The notes under the pieces are model-generated. The model was not told where the DNA came from and did not search any database. It saw nothing but the letters and a program-made list of their open reading frames with translations. Positions 1-6,362 of a stretch of DNA of 7,524 nucleotides are shown here, piece after piece. Origin of the DNA: Chloroflexota bacterium (GTDB taxonomy: Bacteria > Chloroflexota > Anaerolineae > Anaerolineales > Villigracilaceae); the NCBI GenBank assembly GCA_016875755.1, contig VGOX01000095.1, positions 1 through 7,524 of the forward strand, written 5' to 3'. The position numbers and the translations under genes were made by a program. How positions within the stretch are numbered: the first letter of the stretch is position 1; every line of letters begins with the position of its first letter.

Positions 1-151
1 GATTATAAAGACCGCCTGCCCTGAATTCTTTGCCGAGATCAGTTTGGAAGGCTACCACTGCAATGCGTCGCTGATCGTTCAGCGCATCAACGAGCGCCGC
101 GTGATGGCGCATATCAAGAATAGCATCATCGTCTTAATGAAAGATCATTGA
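1..151. other. Left-edge stretch without an assignable gene; two competing partial reading frames
   Basis: Two frames are open here and I cannot decide between them. On the minus strand a frame opens after a TAA at about 132, has a first ATG at 112-110 and runs off the left edge (37 codons, beginning MRHHAALVDAL, ending AGGLYN). It would start 32 bases after the glucanase stop, in line with the operon, and its first codon positions are rich in G, as expected for coding DNA, but I see no Shine-Dalgarno sequence. On the plus strand a frame enters from the left edge and ends in TGA at 149-151, overlapping the glucanase stop by 7 bases (convergent); its third positions are GC-rich. Neither peptide resembles a family I recognise. 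The minus-strand reading is slightly preferred because it fits the operon. Confidence 0.3.
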
Positions 152-1002
152 TCCGTCTGCGCCTTTTGAAACACGCGCACATAATCCACCGTCATCGTTT
201 GCGGAAAGACGCTCGTCTCATCGGGATAGCCCGGCCAGTTCCCGCCGACCGCCACATTCATGATGATAAAAAACGGATGATCGAACACCCAGCGTTTGTC
301 GGTGAACGAATCTCTTTTCAGCGTACCGTATAAATTTCCATCCACATACCAGCGGATTTCGTTCGCCTCCCACTCTGTTGCAAAGACATGAAAATCATCG
401 CTGAACTTTTCGCCGTTGGGCAATGTAAAAGTATGTGAAATTCCTTCGCTGCCAGAATAGCCCGGCCCGTGAACCGTCCCATGCGCGGCGCTTGGCTCGC
501 GCCCAATATTTTCCATAATGTCAATCTCGCCGCATTCCGGCCAACCCTTGGTTGGAATGTCTTCGCCGAGCATCCAGAACGCGGGCCAAATTCCCTGACC
601 ATACGGGACTTTGATTCGCGCTTCGACTCTCCCATAAGTGACCGTGAATTTATCCTGCGTGAGAATTCTTGCGGATGTGAATTTACATTCGCCGTACCAG
701 CACACGCGCTTCTCTTCTTGACCCTGAACTGCTTCTGCGCGAATGACCAAATTCCCCGCCCCGTCAGTGGAAGCGTTCTGCGGCAGGTCGGTGTAATACT
801 GCCATTCGTTGTTGCCCCAGCCCTCGCCGCCGATGTTGTAATTCCATTTCGATGAGTCGGGTTGACTGCCTGCGGGCGAATCGAATTCATCGTTCCAGAT
901 TAATTGCCAGTCGTTTGTTGTCACAGGTAAAGTCCTTTCCCGCGAAGCGCAGGCGGTTAGTAGAAAAATACAGGCGAGGGGTAAAAGGAAAATTCTTTTC
1001 AT
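145..1002 (-). CDS. GH16 family endo-beta-1,3(4)-glucanase (laminarinase-like), surface lipoprotein
   Basis: Predicted to hydrolyse internal beta-1,3 or mixed beta-1,3/1,4 bonds of glucans such as laminarin, outside the cytoplasm. The 285-residue protein begins with a lipoprotein signal: K2 R3, a hydrophobic core, then lipobox LLTAC with Cys18 as the lipidation site. The GH16 jelly roll follows from about residue 31 (WQLIWNDEFD). The catalytic motif is GEIDIMEN at 158-165, with E159 as nucleophile, D161 as the intervening aspartate and E164 as acid/base; this is the beta-bulge form (ExDxxE) seen in laminarinases. Other family hallmarks are IWPAFWML (138-145), MNVAVGGNWPG (248-258) and the closing TMTVDYVRVFQ. 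It is full length for a single-domain enzyme, with no carbohydrate-binding module. It lies 29 bases after ATPase A; that gap is a palindrome, and no Shine-Dalgarno sequence precedes the ATG. The exact substrate cannot be read from sequence; agarase or carrageenase is less likely. Confidence 0.95.
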   Translation of the reverse strand: MKRIFLLPLACIFLLTACASRERTLPVTTNDWQLIWNDEFDSPAGSQPDSSKWNYNIGGEGWGNNEWQYYTDLPQNASTDGAGNLVIRAEAVQGQEEKRVCWYGECKFTSARILTQDKFTVTYGRVEARIKVPYGQGIWPAFWMLGEDIPTKGWPECGEIDIMENIGREPSAAHGTVHGPGYSGSEGISHTFTLPNGEKFSDDFHVFATEWEANEIRWYVDGNLYGTLKRDSFTDKRWVFDHPFFIIMNVAVGGNWPGYPDETSVFPQTMTVDYVRVFQKAQTDQ

Positions 1003-1005
1003 CTT

Positions 1006-1032
1006 GTAGGCGCGACATAAATGTCGCGGTAC
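1006..1032. repeat. Short palindromic repeat between ATPase A and the glucanase gene
   Basis: The core is a perfect inverted repeat, CGCGACAT-AA-ATGTCGCG, at 1011-1028. It is extended by GTA (1006-1008) pairing with TAC (1030-1032) across a GG/G internal loop. It fills almost the whole 29-base gap, and its last base is part of the ATPase A stop codon (1032-1034). In transcripts it would form a stable hairpin just before the glucanase start. It shares length (27 bases), the GTAGG start, the TAC end and the CGCG arms with the palindrome centred at 7298, so both look like members of one dispersed family rather than a gene-specific operator. Confidence 0.8.
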
Positions 1033-2150
1033 TATAAAGCCTGTTCTGTATCTGGGTCAAAGAGGCAGAACTGATTGCTATCCACTCCAACCTGAAGTTT
1101 GCTTCCCATTTCGAGAGCAGTTTCATCCACGCCTTGAAAAATTGCCGAGACAAAAAAGTTGTTCTGCAACTTGAACGACACAACCACTTCGCTGACCAGC
1201 GGCTCGACAAAGTCAACCTCGCCTTCAATGTGATTGGGAACGCCGTGCAAATCGGCTTCACTCACAACATCGGGCGCGAGGAATGCGGCGGGCGGAATGC
1301 CGAGAATGACTCGCGGCTTGTTGTAATCCTTCAACGTTTCATCCCATTGCGCGGGCAGGCGAATGGATAAAGAGTTGGTGATGTTCACGCGGTACTCGCC
1401 CGAATCGAATTTCAATTCGCCAGGCAAAAGATTCATGGCAGGCGCGCCGAGAAAACCAGCCACGAAAACATTTGCAGGCTTGCGAAGCAGTTCATCGGCT
1501 GTGCCGACCTGTTGCAAACGCCCGCCCGCGATGATGGCGATTCTGTCCGAGATGGCGAGCGCTTCGTTTTGGTCATGCGTCACATAGACGGTGGGCTTCT
1601 TCTTGGCGCGATGAACCATCAAAATATCGCGGCGGGCTTGGGCGCGGAGTTTCGGGTCAAGGTTGGAGATGGGCTCGTCGAAGAGGTACATGTCCGCGTC
1701 TTTGGCGAGGGCGCGAGCCAACGCCACGCGCTGTTGTTCGCCGCCAGAAAGGTCAACGATGACGCGGTCTATCAATGGCGTGAGTCCGAGTCTTTCGGCG
1801 GCATCTTTGACGCGCTTCGTAACTTCATCCTTTGGATAATTCCGCGCTTCGAGACCGTAGGCGATATTTTCCGTGACGTTCATGTGCGGATACAAGCCGT
1901 AATCCTGAAAGACCATGCCCACGTTGCGATCTCGCGGCGCAGACCTGGTGATGTCTTTCCCTGCGAGGATGACCGAACCCGCGTCGGCTGATTCGATTCC
2001 GCACAGGATTTTCAGGATGGTGCTTTTGCCGCCGCCCGATGGTCCGAGCAGGACGAAAAATTCGCCGTCGTCAACGGTGAAGGATACATTGTCTAATACG
2101 GCGCGGTCGCCGAATTTTTTGGTGAGTTGTTTGACTTCGAGAAGTCCCAT
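1032..2150 (-). CDS. MalK/UgpC-type sugar ABC transporter ATPase A
   Basis: Cytoplasmic nucleotide-binding subunit of an ABC importer, 372 residues, a normal length for the MalK/UgpC/MsmK group. The ATPase motifs are complete: Walker A GPSGGGKST (36-44), Q-loop Q82 in FQDY, signature LSGGEQQ (134-140), Walker B MYLFDEP (154-160) with catalytic E159, D-loop SNLD (162-165) and switch H192 in THDQ. A C-terminal TOBE/OB-type regulatory region runs from about 235. Two oddities: Walker A has Gly where the family nearly always has Cys (GPSGCGKS), and the regulatory-domain motif that reads GIRPED in paralogue B is GIPPAA here. Motif spacing matches ATPase B exactly, and both have a QAR-x-DI stretch after the D-loop. 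The start is supported by GAGG at 2156-2159, 5 bases upstream. It follows the membrane protein gene by 74 bases. Which permeases it serves is unknown. Confidence 0.95.
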   Translation of the reverse strand: MGLLEVKQLTKKFGDRAVLDNVSFTVDDGEFFVLLGPSGGGKSTILKILCGIESADAGSVILAGKDITRSAPRDRNVGMVFQDYGLYPHMNVTENIAYGLEARNYPKDEVTKRVKDAAERLGLTPLIDRVIVDLSGGEQQRVALARALAKDADMYLFDEPISNLDPKLRAQARRDILMVHRAKKKPTVYVTHDQNEALAISDRIAIIAGGRLQQVGTADELLRKPANVFVAGFLGAPAMNLLPGELKFDSGEYRVNITNSLSIRLPAQWDETLKDYNKPRVILGIPPAAFLAPDVVSEADLHGVPNHIEGEVDFVEPLVSEVVVSFKLQNNFFVSAIFQGVDETALEMGSKLQVGVDSNQFCLFDPDTEQAL

Positions 2151-2176
2151 GTTGACCTCGTTTTAGAAAGATGCTT

Positions 2177-2241
2177 ACCACAAAGGGTCACTAAGGTACA
2201 CAAAGGAATTTTCCTTCGTGACCCTTAGTTTCCTTTGTGGT
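2177..2241. repeat. Decamer inverted-repeat element 1 (head-to-head CACAAAGG arrays)
   Basis: The left arm reads ACCACAAAGG, GTCACTAAGG, TACACAAAGG, three decamers in tandem. The right arm, read on the minus strand, is ACCACAAAGG, AAACTAAGG, GTCACGAAGG. The outer ACCACAAAGG (2177-2186) and CCTTTGTGGT (2232-2241) pair perfectly, as do CTAAGG (2191-2196) and CCTTAG (2222-2227), so the whole 65 bases can fold into a long hairpin. It takes up most of the gap between the membrane protein gene and ATPase A. It also enters the membrane protein gene, whose stop codon and last codons lie inside the right arm. It has no U-tract typical of an intrinsic terminator. Confidence 0.85.
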
Positions 2242-2920
2242 CAGAAACAGAAATGCGATACGACTGAATTTGAATCAGCGCAATGAGAACGGGCACGATC
2301 AAAAACATTCCGCCGATGGAGATGATGCCTATGACCAGAGCGATGAAGCAGAGAAGCGCCGTCAGCAGAGTGACGGCGGGCTTTCGCCAGAATAATGCCG
2401 CCGAAGCAGAGGCAATTTTCAGGGCGGAAAGATGCGGAGACTGAGCGTAGAGTCCGCCCCAGTGGACGGAGAAAACTGCCAAAGTCAGAATCAATAACCG
2501 CGAGAAGACATCCAATAAAAGAATATTATTTTGCGCCGCGAATGTCGAAAGAAGATAGAGCCAATAGAACAAACTATAAAGCGGCAAAAGTTTTAGAAAG
2601 GATGACACAAAGCGTTCGCGCAGATTCGCCGCGACCATTTCAGCGTCGAGCGGAATTCCGTCACTGACTTGAGCGAGCGAGGCAAAAAGCGCGGCGGTGG
2701 CGGGGATGAAGGCAAATGCGCTGTAAAGCAAAAACGCGACGCGCAGATACAACGGAAAATTCGGGTACGCCCATGCGACGATGACAGGCACGGAATGAAT
2801 CGCCCATGCGATGTTGAGCAGAATCATGCGTTCCAGTTGCTCACCGATGAGGGCGGTGGAACGCCATAAGATTCCGTGTTCTTCTTCGGGGCGTGGACCT
2901 GAGTCGTCGAGGAAGGGCAT
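2225..2920 (-). CDS. Multi-pass membrane protein, possibly DUF624/YesL-like
   Basis: A 231-residue protein with a charged, acidic N-terminal tail (residues 1-30) and about five or six hydrophobic segments, roughly 31-52, 58-84, 106-127, 133-152, 181-203 and 204-220. The stretch ERMILLNIAWAIHSVPVI followed by FIPATAALFASLAQVSDGIP recalls the first half of DUF624 (YesL-like) proteins, which are of unknown function and commonly encoded in sugar ABC transporter operons; this assignment is from memory of the family and tentative. It has no EAA loop, so it is not a third permease. It sits 24 bases after ATPase B and 74 before ATPase A. No Shine-Dalgarno sequence is visible before the ATG because the gap is a heptamer repeat, so translation may depend on coupling. 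The last five residues (DHKGN) and the stop are encoded by the decamer repeat, which probably replaced the original C-terminus. Confidence 0.8.
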   Translation of the reverse strand: MPFLDDSGPRPEEEHGILWRSTALIGEQLERMILLNIAWAIHSVPVIVAWAYPNFPLYLRVAFLLYSAFAFIPATAALFASLAQVSDGIPLDAEMVAANLRERFVSSFLKLLPLYSLFYWLYLLSTFAAQNNILLLDVFSRLLILTLAVFSVHWGGLYAQSPHLSALKIASASAALFWRKPAVTLLTALLCFIALVIGIISIGGMFLIVPVLIALIQIQSYRISVSDHKGN

Positions 2921-2922
2921 GG

Positions 2923-2950
2923 GTCAGTAATCAGTGAGCAGTGATCAGTT
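2923..2950. repeat. Heptamer tandem repeat (TCAGTGA-type), four units
   Basis: Four consecutive 7-base units read TCAGTAA, TCAGTGA, GCAGTGA, TCAGTTG on the plus strand. They fill the gap between the ATPase B stop and the membrane protein start, and the ATPase B stop codon (2945-2947) lies inside the fourth unit. Related units occur at 6342-6362, so this is a dispersed short tandem repeat rather than a local accident. Confidence 0.75.
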
Positions 2951-4066
2951 GGCGAGGATGGAGCGCTCGGTTTCTAAATCGAAGAAGTGCATCTTGTCCA
3001 TGTTGACGGCGAGGGGAACTTCCTTGCCGATGTAGGACGCGGGCATTCTCGTGCGGAGCGTGGCGACAAAATCTTGCGGCGTCGATTCGAGCGTGGACAT
3101 ATATACGGCGCATCCCGTTGACGATGGCTCGATGACGTTGACCGCGCCTTGCAGCTGATTGTGTTCCGTGACTTGAAATTGCGCCATGCGCGGAACGTGC
3201 AAATCTTCGGGGCGAATGCCCACCTTGATTTTCCTGCCCGCGTACGGTTGAAGCGCGGATTTTCTTGCTTCGGGAAGTTGTAGTGAGAAGGCGGGCGTGC
3301 GGACAAAAAGCGAATCGTTTTCGGCGGCGACATCGGCTTCAAACAAGTTAATGCTCGGCGTGCCGATGAAGTACGCCACAAACAAACTGTTGGGACGTTC
3401 GTATAATTCCGCGCCTGTGCCGATTTGCTCGATGCGTCCGTTGCGCATGACGGCAATGCGGTCGCCCATCGCCATCGCTTCGGACTGGTCGTGGGTCACG
3501 TACACGCTGGGGCTTTGCTTCTCTTTGTGCAATGCCATGATGTCTTCACGCGCCTGATAACGCAATTGCGCGTCGAGGTTGGCAAGCGGCTCGTCGTAAA
3601 GATACAAGTCTGCGTCGCGCACCATTGCGCGTGAAAGCGCCACGCGCTGACGCTCGCCGCCGCTCAACTGGCGCGGTTTGCGTTGGAGCAAATGGTCAAT
3701 GCGGAAAGTCTTTGCGGCTTTGGGCACGCGCTCTTTGATGAGCGAAGACGCGGCGCGGCGCGAGCGCAATCCGTAGGCGATGTTCTCGTACACGGTCATG
3801 TGCGGAAAGACGGCGTAATCCTGAAAGACCATCGCCACGTTGCGTTCCTTCGGGCGAATTTCGTTGACTCGTTTTTCGCCGAAGAAAATATCTCCGCTGG
3901 TGGCGGGTTCAAGCCCTGCCAGCATACGAAGCGTGGTTGTCTTGCCGCAACCCGAAGGTCCGACCAGCACGAGAAATTCATGTTCGCCCAGCTCAAAGTT
4001 GATGTCGTTGACGGCGTTCTTTTCTGCAAAACTTTTGACGAGGTGATTGACTTTTATGGATGGCAT
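2945..4066 (-). CDS. MalK/UgpC-type sugar ABC transporter ATPase B
   Basis: Cytoplasmic ATPase subunit of an ABC sugar importer, 373 residues. The motifs are complete and canonical: Walker A GPSGCGKTT (36-44), Q-loop Q82, signature LSGGERQ (134-140), Walker B LYLYDEP (154-160) with E159, D-loop ANLD (162-165) and switch H192. The C-terminal TOBE/OB-type region keeps GIRPED at 283-288, the typical regulatory-domain motif of this group. Motif positions coincide residue for residue with ATPase A, and QAREDI after the D-loop parallels QARRDI in A, which suggests a duplicated or heterodimer-forming pair. The start is well supported: AAGGA (plus-strand complement 4073-4077) lies 6 bases upstream. 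The 128-base gap before it holds a decamer inverted repeat and an AT-rich palindrome, so B may be transcribed partly independently of the permease genes. The stop lies within the heptamer repeat. Confidence 0.95.
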   Translation of the reverse strand: MPSIKVNHLVKSFAEKNAVNDINFELGEHEFLVLVGPSGCGKTTTLRMLAGLEPATSGDIFFGEKRVNEIRPKERNVAMVFQDYAVFPHMTVYENIAYGLRSRRAASSLIKERVPKAAKTFRIDHLLQRKPRQLSGGERQRVALSRAMVRDADLYLYDEPLANLDAQLRYQAREDIMALHKEKQSPSVYVTHDQSEAMAMGDRIAVMRNGRIEQIGTGAELYERPNSLFVAYFIGTPSINLFEADVAAENDSLFVRTPAFSLQLPEARKSALQPYAGRKIKVGIRPEDLHVPRMAQFQVTEHNQLQGAVNVIEPSSTGCAVYMSTLESTPQDFVATLRTRMPASYIGKEVPLAVNMDKMHFFDLETERSILAN

Positions 4067-4079
4067 ACACTATCCTTGA

Positions 4080-4091
4080 ATAAAATTTTAT
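4080..4091. promoter_or_regulatory. AT-rich palindrome upstream of ATPase B, possible regulatory site
   Basis: ATAAAATTTTAT is a perfect 12-base palindrome that begins 3 bases upstream of the ATPase B Shine-Dalgarno sequence (4073-4077). It stands out from the surrounding moderate-GC sequence. It could be a promoter -10 region or an operator for an internal transcription start, but no matching -35 element is clear. This is a weak call based on position and symmetry only. Confidence 0.25.
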
Positions 4092-4109
4092 GAAGCGTCT
4101 GAAAACATC

Positions 4110-4181
4110 ACCACAAAGGAGACAAAGTGTCACAAAGGAAAACCTCAAAAAACTTTGTGAATCTTGGTGACCCTTCGTGGT
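4110..4181. repeat. Decamer inverted-repeat element 2 (head-to-head CACAAAGG arrays)
   Basis: It has the same architecture as the element at 2177-2241. The left arm is ACCACAAAGG, AGACAAAGT, GTCACAAAGG (4110-4138). The right arm, read on the minus strand, is ACCACGAAGG, GTCACCAAGA, TTCACAAAGT (4181-4152). CACAAAG (4131-4137) pairs with CTTTGTG (4153-4159) as the inner stem, and ACCACAAAGG with CCTTCGTGGT as the outer stem with one A-C mismatch. It sits in the 128-base gap between the ATPase C stop and the ATPase B start, splitting the permease-ATPase C unit from the downstream genes. Confidence 0.85.
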
Positions 4182-4194
4182 AAATTGAATTTCG

Positions 4195-5319
4195 CTAAAA
4201 AAGTTCGGGCGCGCCAGGCGTGTGCAGAGCGGTCTCAGAGTCGGCGGCGAAGAACGAGGCTTGAGTCCAATCGGGCTGGAGGAAAATCTCTTTCGCTTCG
4301 GCGGGAAAATCGAGCGGCACCAAAACGTTGACGGATGCGCCGCCGATTTGTCCGCTGGCGAATGCGGCTCGTTCTGTGTATAGCCGCTCGACGCGGGCGA
4401 CAGACATTGTCAGCGCGGATGAAGGCTCATTGACGACAGACCACGCTTCAGGTCGGACCCCGAAGCGGAGCGCGCCTTCGGGCAGTTTTTCCGCCACCTC
4501 AGCAGGGACGGTCAGCGAAGCGTCCGCAATTTGCAGAATCCCATTTTGCAACGTGACAGGAATCACGCTCATCGGCGGCGTGCCAATCAAAGTCGCCACG
4601 AAAAGATTCGCGGGCGAATAATACAAATCGTCGAACGTGCCGAATTGTTCGATGCGACCCGAGCGCATGACGGCGATGCGGTCGCCCATGAAGATGGCTT
4701 CCTGCTGGTCGTGCGTGACGTAAATGGTGGTAATGCTGAATTTTTTGAGCAGGCGTTTGATTTCGGTGCGGGTGCGCTCGCGCAGTTTCGCGTCAAGGTT
4801 CGAGATGGGTTCGTCCATCAAAAAGACATTCGGCTCGCGCACGATGCAGCGCGCAATTCCCACGCGCTGTTTCTCGCCGCCCGAAAGCGTATCCACCTGA
4901 CGACCCATGAGCAAATCAAAACCGATGCCCATCAGTTCGGCGGTCTCGCGCAAGCGTTGTTGTTTTTCTTCCTCAGTTTTTTTGCGGACTTCAAAATAAT
5001 AGCCGAGATTGTCTTCGCCTTCCTTGCTTGGGTACAAGGCGTAATCTTGAAAGACCATGCCCACGCCCCGCGCCTGCGGCGTGATGTTGGTCACATCCAC
5101 TTTGTTGTAAAAAATTTTTCCTTCGTCGGTAGATTCGAGTCCCGCCACAACTTTGAGAAAAGTGCTTTTGCCGCATCCGCTCGGACCGACCACGCTGATG
5201 GTCTCGCCGTCTTCGATGCGGATGTTCACGCGGTCAAGCCCGCTGACGGGGTGAGTCTCCGCCGCGCCGATGGGCGGAACATAATGCTTGACGATATTTT
5301 CAAGCGTGACGCTGGTCAT
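4195..5319 (-). CDS. MalK/UgpC-type sugar ABC transporter ATPase C, coupled to the permeases
   Basis: Cytoplasmic ATPase subunit, 374 residues. Motifs: Walker A GPSGCGKST (45-53), Q-loop Q91, signature LSGGEKQ (145-151), Walker B VFLMDEP (165-171) with E170, D-loop SNLD (173-176) and switch H203 in THDQ. The C-terminal regulatory region has FGVRPEA at 286-292. It differs from A and B: the N-terminal strand has a roughly 9-residue insertion (PPIGAAETHP region, 15-24), the region after the Q-loop reads YPSKEGEDNLGYYFEVRKKTEEE in place of the usual PHMTVYENIAYGL type (quoted in part: PSKEGEDNLGYYF), and the stretch after the D-loop is KLRERTRTEIKRL. Its ATG is one base after the TAA of the MalG-type permease, implying translational coupling and making it the most likely partner of these permeases. 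The nearest purine-rich stretch, AGGG, is 11 bases upstream, farther than usual. Confidence 0.95.
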   Translation of the reverse strand: MTSVTLENIVKHYVPPIGAAETHPVSGLDRVNIRIEDGETISVVGPSGCGKSTFLKVVAGLESTDEGKIFYNKVDVTNITPQARGVGMVFQDYALYPSKEGEDNLGYYFEVRKKTEEEKQQRLRETAELMGIGFDLLMGRQVDTLSGGEKQRVGIARCIVREPNVFLMDEPISNLDAKLRERTRTEIKRLLKKFSITTIYVTHDQQEAIFMGDRIAVMRSGRIEQFGTFDDLYYSPANLFVATLIGTPPMSVIPVTLQNGILQIADASLTVPAEVAEKLPEGALRFGVRPEAWSVVNEPSSALTMSVARVERLYTERAAFASGQIGGASVNVLVPLDFPAEAKEIFLQPDWTQASFFAADSETALHTPGAPELF

Positions 5320-5320
5320 G

Positions 5321-6334
5321 TTATTTCAATCCCTGAATGCGAACGCCCTTGAGCAAATACTCACGCGCAAGGATGAAGAAGATAAAAACGGGAATGGCTT
5401 GTAGCAAGCCAAGCACCATCAAGCCGTTCCATGAAAGTCCCTGCTCGATGAGCGGGCTAATGGACGATGACGCGCCAATGGCAGTCATGGTGTTGGTTGT
5501 GCCCGCGTAAGAGAACGCGTCCGCAATGCGGCGAATGGCAAGAGTCAGCGGGGCTATTTTGCTATCTTGAATCACCACGAGCGGCCAGAGGTAACTATCC
5601 CATACGCCGCCGAAGGTAAAGTAAGTGGTCACAGCATAAACGGGAATGCTCATCGGCAGGATGATGCGGCGGAAGATGTTGAACTCGGAGCCGCCATCCA
5701 CGCGCGCGGCGTTGATGATCGAATCGGGGATGCCGTCGAAAAATCCCTTGAACAATAAGAAGTTTCCCGCGCTGAATCCTGCTGGAAGAATCACAGCCCA
5801 ATAGGTATTCCAGATGCGCCAGGTTGGGAAGGCAATGTCGGTGCCGGGAATGTTTGGCGGAACGGGAAGCGGGAATGGAAAATTGCGCGTCAATAAAAAT
5901 GAGGGAATCAACGTCACGATGCCGGGAAGCATGAGCGTGCCGATGAAGAAGATAAAGAGCGGTCGCGCAACCTTGCCCTTGATCAACTTGCTCGAAGCGT
6001 AAGCCGCCAGCGAAGTAACCGGAATCGAAAGCAGAATCACGCCGAAGGTCATAACGAGCGAGTTGAGAAAATATCGGCTGAGGGGTTGAGCCAGCAAAGA
6101 CTTGGCAATATCGGAAATATTCCAGATCAAACTCCAGCCGACGAGGGTGGGTTCTTTTGGCCAAAGCGTGGGCGGCATAGACATGGCTTCGACCGCGGGC
6201 TTGATTGACGTGGAGATCATGATGTAAAAAGGAACGAGGTGCATGAACACGCCGAGCCACAAAATAAATACAACCGCTGTCCACGCAAGGCGCAGGCGGG
6301 GTTGTTTTCGTCCAACGGAAGGGAAGAGACTCAT
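5321..6334 (-). CDS. MalG-type sugar ABC transporter permease
   Basis: Inner-membrane permease subunit of a carbohydrate ABC importer (binding-protein-dependent transport family), 337 residues. A short cytoplasmic N-terminus is followed by a first membrane segment at about 18-40 (ending in FYIMISTSIKP, typical of MalG proteins), a periplasmic loop to about 88, and five further segments. The cytoplasmic coupling helix (EAA loop) is at about 208-231, NAARVDGGSEFNIFRRIILP, with the conserved G in DGGS and LP at its end. The C-terminus LLKGVRIQGLK matches the usual short positively charged MalG tail. The frame is open for 99 codons further upstream, but that part overlaps the MalF gene and is not permease-like. 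The ATG at 6334 has GGAG 5 bases upstream and gives the normal family start. It lies 26 bases after the MalF-type gene. Substrate is inferred only from the GH16 neighbour. Confidence 0.95.
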   Translation of the reverse strand: MSLFPSVGRKQPRLRLAWTAVVFILWLGVFMHLVPFYIMISTSIKPAVEAMSMPPTLWPKEPTLVGWSLIWNISDIAKSLLAQPLSRYFLNSLVMTFGVILLSIPVTSLAAYASSKLIKGKVARPLFIFFIGTLMLPGIVTLIPSFLLTRNFPFPLPVPPNIPGTDIAFPTWRIWNTYWAVILPAGFSAGNFLLFKGFFDGIPDSIINAARVDGGSEFNIFRRIILPMSIPVYAVTTYFTFGGVWDSYLWPLVVIQDSKIAPLTLAIRRIADAFSYAGTTNTMTAIGASSSISPLIEQGLSWNGLMVLGLLQAIPVFIFFILAREYLLKGVRIQGLK

Positions 6335-6341
6335 GGGAACT

Positions 6342-6362
6342 CCAGTGGTCAGTGAGCAGTTT
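6342..6362. repeat. Heptamer tandem repeat (TCAGTGA-type), three units
   Basis: Three 7-base units, CCAGTGG, TCAGTGA and GCAGTTT, span the 26-base gap between the two permease genes. The last unit overlaps the MalF-type stop codon (6361-6363), and the first abuts the GGAG Shine-Dalgarno sequence of the MalG-type gene. It matches the repeat at 2923-2950, where TCAGTGAGCAGT is identical in both copies. Confidence 0.6.

Noticed and set aside
318..890. A 190-codon minus-strand frame within the glucanase gene
   Set aside because: It is a shadow frame of the GH16 gene, whose own frame has the lipobox and catalytic motif.
2177..2241. Intrinsic terminator between the membrane protein gene and ATPase A
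   Set aside because: The hairpin is long but not GC-rich and is not followed by a U-tract in the direction of transcription; its decamer structure is better explained as a repeat.
4531..5352. A 273-codon plus-strand open frame opposite ATPase C
   Set aside because: It is antisense to a complete ATPase with all motifs, its translation shows no domain, and long antisense frames are common opposite such genes at this GC content.
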